DNA of 64,000 nt from Pulveribacter suum. GTDB lineage: Bacteria; Pseudomonadota; Gammaproteobacteria; Burkholderiales; Burkholderiaceae_C. The stretch is from contig NZ_CP027792.1 in NCBI RefSeq assembly GCF_003013695.1, positions 1,508,501 to 1,572,500 on the forward strand, in the 5' to 3' direction. Positions 26,050 through 36,080 of this stretch are shown in pieces. The notes beneath the pieces are model-generated. The model saw only the letters and a list, made by a program, of their open reading frames with translations, was not told the DNA's origin and did no database searches. Made by a program: the position numbers and the translations under genes. How positions within the stretch are numbered: position 1 is the stretch's first letter; each line of letters starts with the position of its first letter.

Positions 26050-27044
26050 TCAGCACAGCGCCAGTGCCTCCAGGCAGCGGCGGCGGTGAGCGGCGCCCTG
26101 GGCCGGGCGGATGTCGTGGCCGGGCACGCGCAGGCCGTAGTCCAGGCCCAGGCGGTCGGCCTGCAGCACCCAGCTGGCCAGGCGCGAGGCGCGCGCCTCC
26201 GGGTCGGCCAGGCCGGTGGCGGCGGCGTCCAGCCACAGCTCGTGGCGCTGGCTCTGGTGCGTGTCGCGGCTGACCAGGTCGTCCGAGCCGGTGGCCAGTG
26301 CGCGCGCGGCCTTCTTCCAGACCACCAGCTTCATCGGGTCGCCGCGCTGGTAGGCGCGCACGCCCTCGAATTCGCCCATGCCGCGCGCGCTGGCGCTGGC
26401 GCCCCCGCCGGTCTGCGGCTGGCCGGGAGGCAGGGGCGGGGCGGGGGTCTCCGGGCGCGGATAGACCAGCACCTGCGCGGCCGGCCGCCACAGCGTCCAC
26501 ACCCGGAAGGTGCCCAGCGGAAACAGCGTCTGCGCGGTGAGCACCGGCACGTCCTGCAGGCCGCGCCGCGCCGGCGAGAAGGCCACCTGCAGCGCGGCGC
26601 TGCCGCCCGCGGGCACGTCGGCCACGGCCCACTGGCCGCTGCCCTGCACGGCCAGCGCGACGGCGTGGCGGGGGCTGCGTCGGCGGTTGTGCAACTGCAC
26701 CTGCAGCACCGTGGCCGCGCCCAGGAACTGCGGCTCGGGCGCCAGCAGGTGCAGCGACAGGCCGCGCAGCGTGCCGTGGCTCAGGTGCACGCTGGCGGCC
26801 ACGCTGCCGGCCAGCAAGAAGGTCAGCAAATAGCCCAGGTTCAGCTGGTAGTTGATGGAGGCCACCAGCAGCACCAGCAGCGTCAGGGCCAGGCCCCAGC
26901 CCGCGCCCGTGGGCAGGATGTAAATGTTGCGCTGGGTCAGCGTCAGCGTGTCGGTGCGCGGCAGGCGGGCCAGCCACCAGCGGCGCCAGCGCGCTGCCAG
27001 GGCGGCGCGCGGGCCGCGCGGCGCGGGGTCGGTGCGACCGGCCA

Positions 27045-27045
<1 letters not shown>
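26050..27045 (-). CDS. DUF58 domain-containing protein
   Basis: Membrane-anchored von Willebrand-like DUF58 protein (331 residues), usually a partner of MoxR ATPases. Seen: two adjacent hydrophobic segments (about residues 40-85, GWGLALTLLVLLVASINYQ), then a soluble part with the DUF58 signature RAYQRGDPMKLVVWKKAAR (about residues 230-250). The ATG shares one base with the moxR stop codon (TGATG), so it is translationally coupled to moxR. The MoxR-DUF58-transglutaminase set is a recurrent association; its role (probably folding or activation of a periplasmic target) is inferred. Confidence 0.9.
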
Positions 27046-27965
<920 letters not shown>

Positions 27966-27987
27966 GGCGCGACGTTATCCGAAAACC

Positions 27988-28962
27988 ATGGGGGCAAAAG
28001 CAATGGGTGCAGGCAAGACGGGCTATTACTCCCATCGCGACTTCTGGCTGCACGAGATGGGCGCCGGGCATCCGGAGTGCCCGGCGCGGCTGGACGCCAT
28101 CGAAGACCGGCTGCTGGCCAGCGGCGTGTCCGATGCGCTGGACCGGCGCGACGTGCCGCTCGCTTCCATGGCCGATGTCGAGCTGGCGCACGACCGCATG
28201 TACGTTGCCTCGCTGCGCGGCATGTGCGAGCGCCTGATCGAGGAAGAAGAAGCGGGCGGCCCGGCGCACGTGCAGATCGACACCGACACCGCCATGAACC
28301 GCCACACCTGGACGGCGGCGCTGCGCGCCGCAGGCGCGGCCCTGGCCGCCACCGACGCCGTGATGCGTGGCGAGCTGGAGAACGCGTTTTGCAGCGTGCG
28401 CCCGCCCGGCCACCACGCCGAGCGTGACAAGGCCATGGGGTTTTGCTTCTTCAACAACGTGGCGGTCGCTGCCAAATATGCGCTGGAGCGCCACCACCTC
28501 AAGCGCGTGGCCATCGTGGACTTCGACGTGCACCACGGCAACGGCACGGAGAACATCCTCTCGGGCGATCCGCGGGTGCTGATGGTGGGCATCTTCCAGC
28601 ACCCGTTCTACCCTTTCAGTGGCGACCAGCACCCGGCCGAGAACATGCTCAATGTGCCCGTGCCGGCCTATACCAAGGGCATGGACGTGCGCGACATCGT
28701 CGAGATGATCTGGATGCCGCGCCTGGAGGCCTTCAGGCCGGAAATGATCTTCATCAGCGCCGGCTTCGATGCACACCGCGACGACGACATGGGGCAGCTG
28801 GGCCTGACCGAGCAGGACTACACCTGGATCACCATGCGCATCAAGGACGTGGCCCGGCGCTTTGCCAAAAATCGCATCGTCTCCTGCCTGGAGGGCGGCT
28901 ACATGATGGGGCCGCTGTCGCGCAGCGTGGAGGCGCACCTGCGCGTATTGGCGGACTTGTGA
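27988..28962 (+). CDS. Histone-deacetylase/acetoin-utilisation superfamily hydrolase
   Basis: Zinc-dependent amidohydrolase of the HDAC fold (324 residues); in bacteria these act on acetyl-lysine, acetylpolyamines or related amides. Seen: GHPECPARLDAIEDRLL near the N-terminus; catalytic His pair in VRPPGHHAERDKAMGFCFFN; zinc ligands in VDFDVHHGNGTENIL (Asp, His) and SAGFDAHRDDDMG (Asp); and the transition-state Tyr in CLEGGYMMG. The ATG at 27988 (MGAKAMGAGKTG) is used; the second ATG at 28003 is an alternative. Longer frames would overlap moxR. It precedes enoyl-CoA hydratase and etfBA on the same strand. Substrate unknown. Confidence 0.9.
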   Translation: MGAKAMGAGKTGYYSHRDFWLHEMGAGHPECPARLDAIEDRLLASGVSDALDRRDVPLASMADVELAHDRMYVASLRGMCERLIEEEEAGGPAHVQIDTDTAMNRHTWTAALRAAGAALAATDAVMRGELENAFCSVRPPGHHAERDKAMGFCFFNNVAVAAKYALERHHLKRVAIVDFDVHHGNGTENILSGDPRVLMVGIFQHPFYPFSGDQHPAENMLNVPVPAYTKGMDVRDIVEMIWMPRLEAFRPEMIFISAGFDAHRDDDMGQLGLTEQDYTWITMRIKDVARRFAKNRIVSCLEGGYMMGPLSRSVEAHLRVLADL

Positions 28963-29142
28963 CAACCCCCTGTGCCGCTGCGCGGCTCGCCGCCTCTCTG
29001 GCGCGCGCTTGCAGCGCGCTGGGAAGGGGACGGCGCCCCTGGACCGGCGAAGCCGGATCCACGGCGCCTGCTGGCATGGGGTGCGCCCAAATTCGCGCGC
29101 TGCGTGGCGATGACGCGCAGCGCCCCAAAGGAGTAAATACAC
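28963..29142. other. GC-rich structured spacer
   Basis: Between the deacetylase-like gene and enoyl-CoA hydratase. It contains several short perfect hairpins: GCCGCTGCGCGGC, GCGCGCTTGCAGCGCGC and ACCGGCGAAGCCGG. No reading frame with codon character is evident. It resembles GC-rich intergenic elements of this family, but this is the only copy in the window. Confidence 0.35.
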
Positions 29143-29943
29143 ATGACGACGAACCCCGATGCACTGGTGCGGGTCGAGCGCGACATGCGCGGCGTGTACA
29201 CCCTGACCCTGAACGACCCCAAGCGCTTCAACGCCCTGGGCAGCGAGATGCTGGACGCCCTGCAGCATGCGCTGGACGAGGTGGCCCATGACGACGAGGC
29301 CCGCGCCGTGGTGCTGGCCGCCCATGGCAAGGCCTTTTGCGCCGGCCACAACCTCAAGGACATGGCCGCCAACCCCGACCTGGCCTGGTACCAGCAGCTG
29401 TTCGCCCAGTGCAGCCGCGTCATGCTGTCCATCCACAAGCTCAGCGTGCCGGTGATTGCGCGCGTGCATGGCATGGCCACGGCCGCTGGCTGCCAGCTGG
29501 TGGCGCAGTGCGACCTGGCCGTGGCGACGTATGAGGCCAGCTTTGCCACCAGCGGCATCCACTACGGCCTGTTCTGCGCCACGCCCAGCGTGCCGCTGGT
29601 GCGCAACGTGCCGGCCAAGCGCGCCATGGAGATGCTGCTGACGGGCGACTTCATCGACGCGCAGACGGCGCTGGACCAGGGCCTGGTCAACCGCGTGGTG
29701 GCGCCGGGCCGGCTCGATGCCGAGGTCCAGGCGCTGGTGCAGTCCATCGTCGAAAAGCCCCGCGTGGCGGTCGCCATGGGCAAGGCGCTGGTGTACCAGC
29801 AGCGCGAGCTGGGCCTGGAGGGCGCCTACCAGCTGGCTGGCCAGGCCATGGCCACCAACATGATGGACGATGCCGCGCAGGAAGGCGCGCGCGCCTTTGC
29901 CGAAAAGCGCCAGCCCGCCTGGAAGGCGCCGCACGGCGGCTGA
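29143..29943 (+). CDS. Enoyl-CoA hydratase/isomerase family protein
   Basis: Crotonase-fold enzyme (266 residues), likely hydrating enoyl-CoA in fatty-acid or amino-acid breakdown. Seen: TLTLNDPKRFNALGSEMLDAL; oxyanion-hole segment AFCAGHNLKDMAANPDLAWY (G-H-N at the first glycine); and the second hole region GMATAAGCQLVAQCDLAVAT. The usual second catalytic Glu region reads FATSGIHYGLFCATPSVPL, without the glutamate pair of classical hydratases, so an isomerase or other crotonase activity is possible. Strong AAAGGAG before the ATG. The acyl-CoA substrate cannot be assigned. Confidence 0.88.
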   Translation: MTTNPDALVRVERDMRGVYTLTLNDPKRFNALGSEMLDALQHALDEVAHDDEARAVVLAAHGKAFCAGHNLKDMAANPDLAWYQQLFAQCSRVMLSIHKLSVPVIARVHGMATAAGCQLVAQCDLAVATYEASFATSGIHYGLFCATPSVPLVRNVPAKRAMEMLLTGDFIDAQTALDQGLVNRVVAPGRLDAEVQALVQSIVEKPRVAVAMGKALVYQQRELGLEGAYQLAGQAMATNMMDDAAQEGARAFAEKRQPAWKAPHGG

Positions 29944-29976
29944 GCCCGCCCTGTCGCCTGCCTGACCCGCCGGGGC

Positions 29977-30028
29977 TCGACCCGGGGCAGAGAGGCTGGC
30001 ATAATCCAGAAAAAGCACGACCGTTCGT
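29977..30028 (+). promoter_or_regulatory. Candidate etfBA promoter with operator-like palindrome
   Basis: TCGACC (29977-29982), 17-bp spacer, CATAAT (30000-30005). About 11 bp downstream is ACGACCGTTCGT (30017-30028), with ACGA/TCGT half-sites resembling TetR-family operators of fatty-acid catabolism genes. Position just past the expected start point would suit a repressor. The repressor gene is not in the window. Confidence 0.4.
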
Positions 30029-30129
30029 TTTAATTGCCTGGCGGCCCGCATGCTGCGCTGCGCAATAGAATGGTCCGGTTTACGTCAACGTCAATCAATC
30101 ATCCAATCAACATCGAAGGAGCCGCAGCA

Positions 30130-30885
30130 ATGAAGGTCTTGGTCCCTGTCAAGCGCGTGGTGGACTACAACGTGAAAGTCCGTGTCAAGTCGGACGGCAG
30201 CGGCGTGGACATCGCCAACGTCAAGATGAGCATGAACCCCTTTGACGAGATCGCCGTCGAAGAGGCCGTGCGCCTGAAGGAAAAGGGCGTGGTCACCGAG
30301 ATCATCGCCGTCTCCTGCGGCCCCGCGCAGTGCCAGGAAACCCTGCGCACCGCCATGGCCATCGGCGCCGACCGCGCCATCCTGGTGGAGACGCCCGCCG
30401 ACGTGGACCTGCAGCCCCTGGCCGTGGCCAAGCTGCTCAAGGCCCTGGTGGACAAGGAGCAACCCCAGCTGGTCATCCTGGGCAAGCAGGCCATCGATGA
30501 CGACTCCAACCAGACCGGCCAGATGCTGGCCGCGCTGGCCGACCTGCCCCAGGCCACCTTCGCCAGCAAGGTCGAAGCGGCCGACGGCAAGGTGAGCGTG
30601 ACGCGCGAAGTGGACGGGGGCCTGGAGACCATCGCCCTGACATTGCCGGCCGTGATTACCACCGACCTGCGCCTGAACGAGCCGCGCTACGTCACGCTGC
30701 CCAACATCATGAAGGCCAAGAAGAAGCAGCTGGACACGGTCAAGCCCGAAGACCTGGGCGTGGACATCGCCCCGCGCCTGAAGACGCTCAACGTGGCCGA
30801 GCCCGCCAAGCGCGGCGCCGGCGTCAAGGTTGCCGACGTGGCCGCGCTGGTGGACAAGCTGCGCAACGAAGCCAAGGTCATCTGA
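30130..30885 (+). CDS. etfB: Electron transfer flavoprotein subunit beta
   Basis: Small subunit of the ETF heterodimer that takes electrons from acyl-CoA dehydrogenases and passes them to ETF-quinone oxidoreductase. The 251-residue product starts [19 protein letters not shown] and contains [31 protein letters not shown] and the conserved [23 protein letters not shown]/recognition region. AAGGAG precedes the ATG; the longer in-frame start upstream lies in the leader. 24 bp before etfA. Confidence 0.98.
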   Translation: MKVLVPVKRVVDYNVKVRVKSDGSGVDIANVKMSMNPFDEIAVEEAVRLKEKGVVTEIIAVSCGPAQCQETLRTAMAIGADRAILVETPADVDLQPLAVAKLLKALVDKEQPQLVILGKQAIDDDSNQTGQMLAALADLPQATFASKVEAADGKVSVTREVDGGLETIALTLPAVITTDLRLNEPRYVTLPNIMKAKKKQLDTVKPEDLGVDIAPRLKTLNVAEPAKRGAGVKVADVAALVDKLRNEAKVI

Positions 30886-30909
30886 ACTTACAAGGGATAG
30901 AGACACACC

Positions 30910-31842
30910 ATGACTGCACTCGTCATTGCTGAACACGACAACGCGTCGCTCAAGGCCGCCACCCTCAACGTCGTCACCGCCGCCGCTGCCTGTGGCGGCG
31001 ACGTGCACGTGCTGGTGGCCGGCGAGAACGCCGGCGCCGCCGCCCAGGCCGCCGCGCAGATCGCCGGTGTGGCCAAGGTGCTGCACGCCGATGGCGCGTC
31101 GCTCAAGGACGGCCTGGCCGAGAACCTGGCCGCCCAGGTGCTGGCCCTGGCCGGCAACTACAGCCACCTGCTGTTCCCCGCCACCGCCAGCGGCAAGAAC
31201 GTGGCCCCGCGCGTGGCCGCCAAGCTGGACGTGGCCCAGGTCAGCGACATCACCAAGGTCGTCAGCCCCGACACCTTCGAGCGCCCGATCTACGCCGGCA
31301 ACGCCATTGCCACCGTGCAAAGCGGCGACAGCGTGAAGGTCATCACCGTGCGCGGCACGGGTTTTGACGCGGCCCCCGCCACCGGCGGCAGCGCGCAGGT
31401 CGAGACCGTGCAGGCCGCGGCCGACTCGGGCAAGAGCAGCTTTGTGGGCCGTGAGGTCACCAAGAGCGACCGTCCCGAGCTCACCGCCGCCAAGGTCATC
31501 GTCTCCGGCGGCCGGGCTCTGGGCAGCGCCGAGAAGTTCCAGGCTGTGCTCACGCCCCTGGCCGACAAGCTGGGCGCCGCCATCGGCGCCTCGCGCGCCG
31601 CGGTGGACGCCGGCTACGCGCCCAACGACCTGCAGGTCGGCCAGACGGGCAAGATCGTCGCGCCCCAGCTGTACATCGCCGTGGGCATCTCCGGCGCCAT
31701 CCAGCACCTGGCCGGCATGAAGGACTCCAAGGTCATCGTGGCCATCAACAAGGATGCCGAGGCGCCCATCTTCTCGGTGGCCGACTACGGCCTGGAAGCC
31801 GACCTGTTCGAGGCCGTGCCCGAGCTGGCCAAGGCTTTGTAA
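30910..31842 (+). CDS. etfA: Electron transfer flavoprotein subunit alpha
   Basis: FAD-binding large subunit of ETF (310 residues). Seen: N-terminal [20 protein letters not shown]; the C-terminal FAD domain with [59 protein letters not shown] and [20 protein letters not shown]. Forms an operon with etfB and is followed by a terminator, then by the acyl-CoA dehydrogenase gene that is its probable electron donor. Confidence 0.98.
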   Translation: MTALVIAEHDNASLKAATLNVVTAAAACGGDVHVLVAGENAGAAAQAAAQIAGVAKVLHADGASLKDGLAENLAAQVLALAGNYSHLLFPATASGKNVAPRVAAKLDVAQVSDITKVVSPDTFERPIYAGNAIATVQSGDSVKVITVRGTGFDAAPATGGSAQVETVQAAADSGKSSFVGREVTKSDRPELTAAKVIVSGGRALGSAEKFQAVLTPLADKLGAAIGASRAAVDAGYAPNDLQVGQTGKIVAPQLYIAVGISGAIQHLAGMKDSKVIVAINKDAEAPIFSVADYGLEADLFEAVPELAKAL

Positions 31843-31860
31843 CGCCGGCTCCGGTGTGTG

Positions 31861-31889
31861 AAGGCATCGCTTGCGATGCCTTTTTTTTG
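31861..31889 (+). terminator. Intrinsic terminator after etfA
   Basis: AAGGCATCGC / GCGATGCCTT stem with a TT loop, followed by a run of eight T. Confidence 0.9.
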
Positions 31890-31927
31890 ACTACTTGGCT
31901 GCAAACGTTTGCGCCGTTGAGGACCCC

Positions 31928-33718
31928 ATGAGTTACACCGCCCCCGTCAAGGACATGCTGTTCGCCATCGAGCACCTGGCCGGCATCGAGCAGGTTGCAC
32001 AGCTGCCCGGCTTCGAGGACGCCGGCCTGGACACGGCCGCCGCCGTGCTGGAAGAGTGCGCCCGCTTCAACGAAGGCGTGGTGGCGCCGCTGAACGTGCC
32101 CGGCGACCAAAACCCTTCGTCATGGAAGGACGGCGTCGTCACCACCACGCCCGGCTTCAAGGAGGCGTTTGCGCAGTTCGCCGAAGGCGGCTGGCAGGGC
32201 CTGCAGCACCCGCAGGACTTCGGCGGCCAGGGTCTGCCCAAGACCATCGGCGCGGCCTGCGTGGAGATGCTCAACAGCGCCAACCTCAGCTTCGCCCTGT
32301 GCCCGCTGCTCACCGACGGCGCCATCGAGGCTCTGCTGACGGCCGGCAGCGAGGAGCTAAAACGCACCTACCTGGAAAAGCTGATCTCCGGCCAGTGGAC
32401 CGGCACCATGAACCTGACCGAGCCCCAGGCCGGCAGCGACCTGGCGCTGGTGCGCACCCGCGCCGACCGCCAGGACGACGGCACCTACAAGATCTTCGGC
32501 ACCAAGATCTTCATCACCTACGGCGAGCACGACATGGCCGAGAACATCGTGCACCTGGTGCTGGCGCGCGTGGCCGGCGCGCCGGAGGGCGTCAAGGGCA
32601 TCAGCCTGTTCGTGGTGCCGAAGTTCCTGGTGAACGCGGACGGCTCGCTGGGCGCGCGCAACGACGCGCACTGCGTGAGCATCGAGCACAAGCTGGGCAT
32701 CAAGGCCTCGCCCACGGCGGTGCTGCAGTTTGGCGACCATGGCGGCGCCGTGGGCTGGCTGGTCGGCGAGGAAAACCGCGGCCTGGAATACATGTTCATC
32801 ATGATGAACGCCGCCCGCTACGCCGTGGGCGTGCAGGGCATTGCCGTGGCCGAGCGCGCCTACCAGCACGCCGTGCAGTACGCCCGCGAGCGCGTGCAAA
32901 GCCGCCCGGTCGATGGCTCCATCAAGGCCAGCGCCGCCATCATTCACCACCCCGACGTGCGCCGCATGCTGATGACCATGCGCTCGCTCACCGAGGGCTG
33001 CCGGGCCATGGCCGCCGTGGCCGCCGCCGCGTACGACGCGTCGCACCACCATGCGGACGAGCAGGTGCGCAAGGACAACGCCACCTTCTATGAATTCATG
33101 GTGCCGCTGGTCAAGGGCTTCTCCACCGAGATGAGCCTGGAGGTGACGAGCCTGGGCGTGCAGGTGCACGGCGGCATGGGTTTCATCGAGGAAACCGGCG
33201 CCGCCCAGTACTACCGCGACGCCCGCATCCTGCCCATCTACGAGGGCACCACGGCCATCCAGGCCAACGACCTGGTGGGCCGCAAGACCGGCCGCGACGG
33301 CGGGGCCACGGCCCGCGCCATCGCCGCGCAGATCGAGAAGACCGAAGGCGAGCTGCACGCCAGCGGCAGCGAGGCCGCCCGCGCCATGGGCGAGCGCCTG
33401 GCCGCCGCGCGCACCGCCTTTGTGGAAGTCGTGGATTTCGTCGTGTCGCAGATGAAGGCCGACCCCAACGCCGTCTTCGCCGGCAGCGTCCCCTACCTGA
33501 TGCTGGCCGGCAACCTGGTCGCCGGCTGGCAGATGGCGCGCGCGCTGCTGGTGGCAGAGAAGCTGTCCGCAACGGCGCAGGATGCGGCCTTCATGCAGGC
33601 CAAGGTCGCCACCGCGCGCTTTTATGCCGAGCACATCCTGGTGCGCGCTCCGGCACTGCGCGATGAAATCGTGCACGGGGGCGCCAGCACCATGCAGATG
33701 GCGCTGGAAGCGTTCTGA
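31928..33718 (+). CDS. Acyl-CoA dehydrogenase with C-terminal extension
   Basis: FAD-dependent acyl-CoA dehydrogenase (596 residues) of the long, AcdA/DmdC-like class with an extra C-terminal helical domain. Seen: N-terminal MSYTAPVKDMLFAIEHLAGI; FAD motif MNLTEPQAGSDLALVRTRA; FGTKIFITYGEHDM; VSIEHKLGIKASPTAVLQFG; NAARYAVGVQGIAVAERAYQ; and LGVQVHGGMGFIEETGAAQY with the ARILPIYEGTTAIQANDLVG region that carries the catalytic base. Placed right after etfBA, which would accept its electrons. Chain-length or substrate class is not decidable here. Confidence 0.93.
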   Translation: MSYTAPVKDMLFAIEHLAGIEQVAQLPGFEDAGLDTAAAVLEECARFNEGVVAPLNVPGDQNPSSWKDGVVTTTPGFKEAFAQFAEGGWQGLQHPQDFGGQGLPKTIGAACVEMLNSANLSFALCPLLTDGAIEALLTAGSEELKRTYLEKLISGQWTGTMNLTEPQAGSDLALVRTRADRQDDGTYKIFGTKIFITYGEHDMAENIVHLVLARVAGAPEGVKGISLFVVPKFLVNADGSLGARNDAHCVSIEHKLGIKASPTAVLQFGDHGGAVGWLVGEENRGLEYMFIMMNAARYAVGVQGIAVAERAYQHAVQYARERVQSRPVDGSIKASAAIIHHPDVRRMLMTMRSLTEGCRAMAAVAAAAYDASHHHADEQVRKDNATFYEFMVPLVKGFSTEMSLEVTSLGVQVHGGMGFIEETGAAQYYRDARILPIYEGTTAIQANDLVGRKTGRDGGATARAIAAQIEKTEGELHASGSEAARAMGERLAAARTAFVEVVDFVVSQMKADPNAVFAGSVPYLMLAGNLVAGWQMARALLVAEKLSATAQDAAFMQAKVATARFYAEHILVRAPALRDEIVHGGASTMQMALEAF

Positions 33719-33719
33719 C

Positions 33720-33780
33720 TTGCTATTGAAAAGATAGCTACCAGCGCTTGATGGACAAGCGCTGGAGCGGTATTTCACTT
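33720..33780. repeat. Dispersed palindromic repeat
   Basis: TTGCTATTGAAAAGATAGCT then ACCAGCGCTTGATGGACAAGCGCTGGAGCGG (split here), directly after the acyl-CoA dehydrogenase stop. Nearly identical on the opposite orientation to the 9695-9756 copy. Confidence 0.8.
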
Positions 33781-33803
33781 AAATCTTTCCTGGAGACATC
33801 GCC

Positions 33804-34763
33804 ATGGCATTGCCCGCAGCCCTGCAGAAAACCACGCTGCCCGTCATCGGCTCGCCGCTGTTCATCATCAGCAACCCCACGCTCGTCATCGAGCAGTGCA
33901 AGGCCGGCATCATCGGCTCCATGCCCTCGCTCAACGCCCGCCCGGCCGAGCAGCTCGATGACTGGCTGGCCGAGATCACCGAGACGCTGGCCGCCTGGGA
34001 CAAGGCCCACCCGGACCAGCCTTCCGCGCCGTTCGCCATCAACCAGATCGTGCACAAGAGCAACGACCGGCTGGAGCACGACATGCAGGTCTGCGCCAAG
34101 TACAAGGTGCCGATCGTCATCACCAGCCTGGGCGCGCGCGAGGACGTGAACCAGGCCGTGCACAGCTGGGGCGGCGTGGTGCTGCACGACATCATCAACA
34201 ACAAGTTCGCCCGCAAGGCCATCGAGAAGGGCGCCGACGGCCTGATCGCCGTGGCGGCAGGGGCGGGAGGCCACGCCGGCGTGAAGAGCCCGTTCGCGCT
34301 GGTGCAGGAGATCCGCCAGTGGTTTGACGGCCCGCTGGCGCTGTCCGGCTCCATCGCCTCGGGCGGCGCGGTGCTGGCGGCGCAGGCTTGTGGAGCCGAC
34401 TTCGCCTACATCGGCTCGGCCTTCATCGCCACCGAGGAGGCGCGCGCCTCGGAGGCCTACAAGCAGGCCATCGTCGATGGCACGTCGGACGACATCATCT
34501 ACAGCAACCTGTTCACCGGCGTACATGGCAACTACCTGGCGCCGTCGATTCGCGCCGCCGGGCTGGACCCGGACCACCTGCCCGAATCCGACCCCAGCAA
34601 GATGAATTTCGGCGGCAGCGCCGCGGCCAAGGCCTGGAAGGACATCTGGGGCTGTGGCCAGGGCATCGGCGCGATCGACGCCGTGGTGCCCGCGGCCGAG
34701 CTGGTGGCCCGCCTGCGCCGCGAATACGAAGCCGCCCGCAAGCGCCTGCTGGCCGCCGCCTGA
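33804..34763 (+). CDS. Nitronate monooxygenase (2-nitropropane dioxygenase family)
   Basis: FMN-dependent monooxygenase (319 residues) that oxidises alkyl nitronates such as propionate-3-nitronate. Seen: N-terminal LPVIGSPLFIISNPTLVIEQ with MPSLNARP, VPIVITSLGAREDVNQAVHS, FMN phosphate-binding VAAGAGGHAG, IASGGAVLAAQACGADFAYI and a C-terminal helix. GGAGA precedes the ATG. Similar genes beside acyl-CoA dehydrogenases are common in this group; whether the natural role is detoxification or a different acyl reaction is open. Confidence 0.9.
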   Translation: MALPAALQKTTLPVIGSPLFIISNPTLVIEQCKAGIIGSMPSLNARPAEQLDDWLAEITETLAAWDKAHPDQPSAPFAINQIVHKSNDRLEHDMQVCAKYKVPIVITSLGAREDVNQAVHSWGGVVLHDIINNKFARKAIEKGADGLIAVAAGAGGHAGVKSPFALVQEIRQWFDGPLALSGSIASGGAVLAAQACGADFAYIGSAFIATEEARASEAYKQAIVDGTSDDIIYSNLFTGVHGNYLAPSIRAAGLDPDHLPESDPSKMNFGGSAAAKAWKDIWGCGQGIGAIDAVVPAAELVARLRREYEAARKRLLAAA

Positions 34764-34845
34764 GGCGCCAGGCCCCGCCCGCGGCGCCCGCGGGCCGCGC
34801 GCAGAAAAGCCGCGAAAGGCGCACAATGCGGCCCGCGCCGACCGC

Positions 34846-34879
34846 AGCCGGCCCCTCTTACCGGGAGCCGGCTTTTTGT
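34846..34879 (+). terminator. Intrinsic terminator between nitronate monooxygenase and acyltransferase genes
   Basis: AGCCGGC / GCCGGCT stem extended by CCC/GGG with one bulged A, followed by TTTTTGTTTTT. Confidence 0.75.
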
Positions 34880-34903
34880 TTTTGCTTGGCCTCTCGCCCC
34901 TCC

Positions 34904-36016
34904 ATGTCCAGCCCCCCACGCAGCGCCCTGATCGACTGCACCAAGGCCGTGGCGTGCGCCGCCATCGTGGCCCACCACCTGGCCTTCTACGGCCCCCTGC
35001 CGCCGCTGGTGGCGCAGGCGGCGCCCGCGCTCATCAGCGGGCTGGTGGAGTACGCGCGCATGGCCGTGCAGGTGTTCCTGGTGCTGGCCGGCTACCTGGC
35101 CGCCGCCAGCCTGGCGCCCCAGGGCAGCGCGCGCTTTGGCGCGCCGGCGGCCAAGGTCGGCCAGCGCTTCGTGCGGCTGGTCGTGCCGTATGCGGTGGCA
35201 CTGGTGATGGTGATTGCGACGTCAGCGGCCGTGCGGCCGTGGTTCGATGACCCGGCCGTTTCGCCCGACCCGGACCTGGCCCAGCTGCTGGCGCACGCGC
35301 TGCTGCTGCACGGCGTGGCGGGCGAAGAGTCGCTGTCGGCCGGTGCCTGGTATGTGGCCATCGACTTCCAGCTGTTCGCCCTCACGGTGCTGCTGCTGGC
35401 CGGCGTGCGCGCCTTGGTTCGGCCCGCGTGGCGCGCCCGCACGGGCCAGGCGCTGGTGGTGCTGCTGGCAGCCGCGTCGCTGCTGGTCTTCAACCGCGAT
35501 GCGGACTGGGACGTGTGGGCGCTGTACTTCTTCGGGGCCTACGGCCTGGGGCTGATGGCCTGGTGGGCGGCGCAGGCCGCTCGGGCCGAGTCCCGCGCCT
35601 GGCTGCTGCTCATGGCCGCGCTGGTGGCGATGGCGCTGCTGCTGGACTGGCGTGAGCGCATCGCCCTGGCCGGCGCCACGGCCCTGGCCCTGGGCAGCCT
35701 GATGCGCCTGGCCCCCGTGGCGCGCTGGCAGGGCGTGGCGCCACTGCGCTGGCTGGGGCAGATCTCGTACTCCGTCTTTCTGGTGCACTTTGCCGTGTGC
35801 CTGCTGGTGAATGCCCTGGTCAGCAACCTGTGGCCGGGCTCGGTGAGCGCCGCGGCGATGGGCCTGCTGGCGGGCTTTGCGCTGTCGCTGCTGGCCGGCT
35901 GGGTGCTGTACCAGCGGGTGGAGCGCTACGTGCCCACCTGGCACAAGGCGCTGCGCTGGCAGCTGGGGCTGGTGGGCGCCGGGCTGGCGACGGCGCTGCT
36001 GGCCGGGCTGCGTTGA
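34904..36016 (+). CDS. Acyltransferase-3 family membrane protein
   Basis: Integral membrane protein (370 residues) of the acyltransferase-3/OafB-like family, which O-acylates polysaccharides or lipids at the inner membrane. Seen: N-terminal ALIDCTKAVACAAIVAHHLA with the family His; MAVQVFLVLAGYLAAASL; about ten hydrophobic segments; and the late LGQISYSVFLVHFAVCLLVN signature. The ATG after the terminator hairpin is chosen; longer frames run back through the preceding gene. The acceptor molecule is unknown; no glycan genes are nearby. Confidence 0.87.
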   Translation: MSSPPRSALIDCTKAVACAAIVAHHLAFYGPLPPLVAQAAPALISGLVEYARMAVQVFLVLAGYLAAASLAPQGSARFGAPAAKVGQRFVRLVVPYAVALVMVIATSAAVRPWFDDPAVSPDPDLAQLLAHALLLHGVAGEESLSAGAWYVAIDFQLFALTVLLLAGVRALVRPAWRARTGQALVVLLAAASLLVFNRDADWDVWALYFFGAYGLGLMAWWAAQAARAESRAWLLLMAALVAMALLLDWRERIALAGATALALGSLMRLAPVARWQGVAPLRWLGQISYSVFLVHFAVCLLVNALVSNLWPGSVSAAAMGLLAGFALSLLAGWVLYQRVERYVPTWHKALRWQLGLVGAGLATALLAGLR

Positions 36017-36023
36017 ATGGACG

Positions 36024-36058
36024 GAAAAAACAAAGGCAGCCCGCGGGCTGCCTTGTTG
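36024..36058. terminator. Bidirectional intrinsic terminator
   Basis: Perfect GGCAGCCCGCGGGCTGCC palindrome (36036-36053 region) with AAAAAACAAA on the left and TTGTTG on the right, between convergent acyltransferase and rnk genes. The minus-strand T-run is the stronger, so it serves rnk best. Confidence 0.75.
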
Positions 36059-36080
36059 CCGGTGGCCGCGAGCGCGGCTT

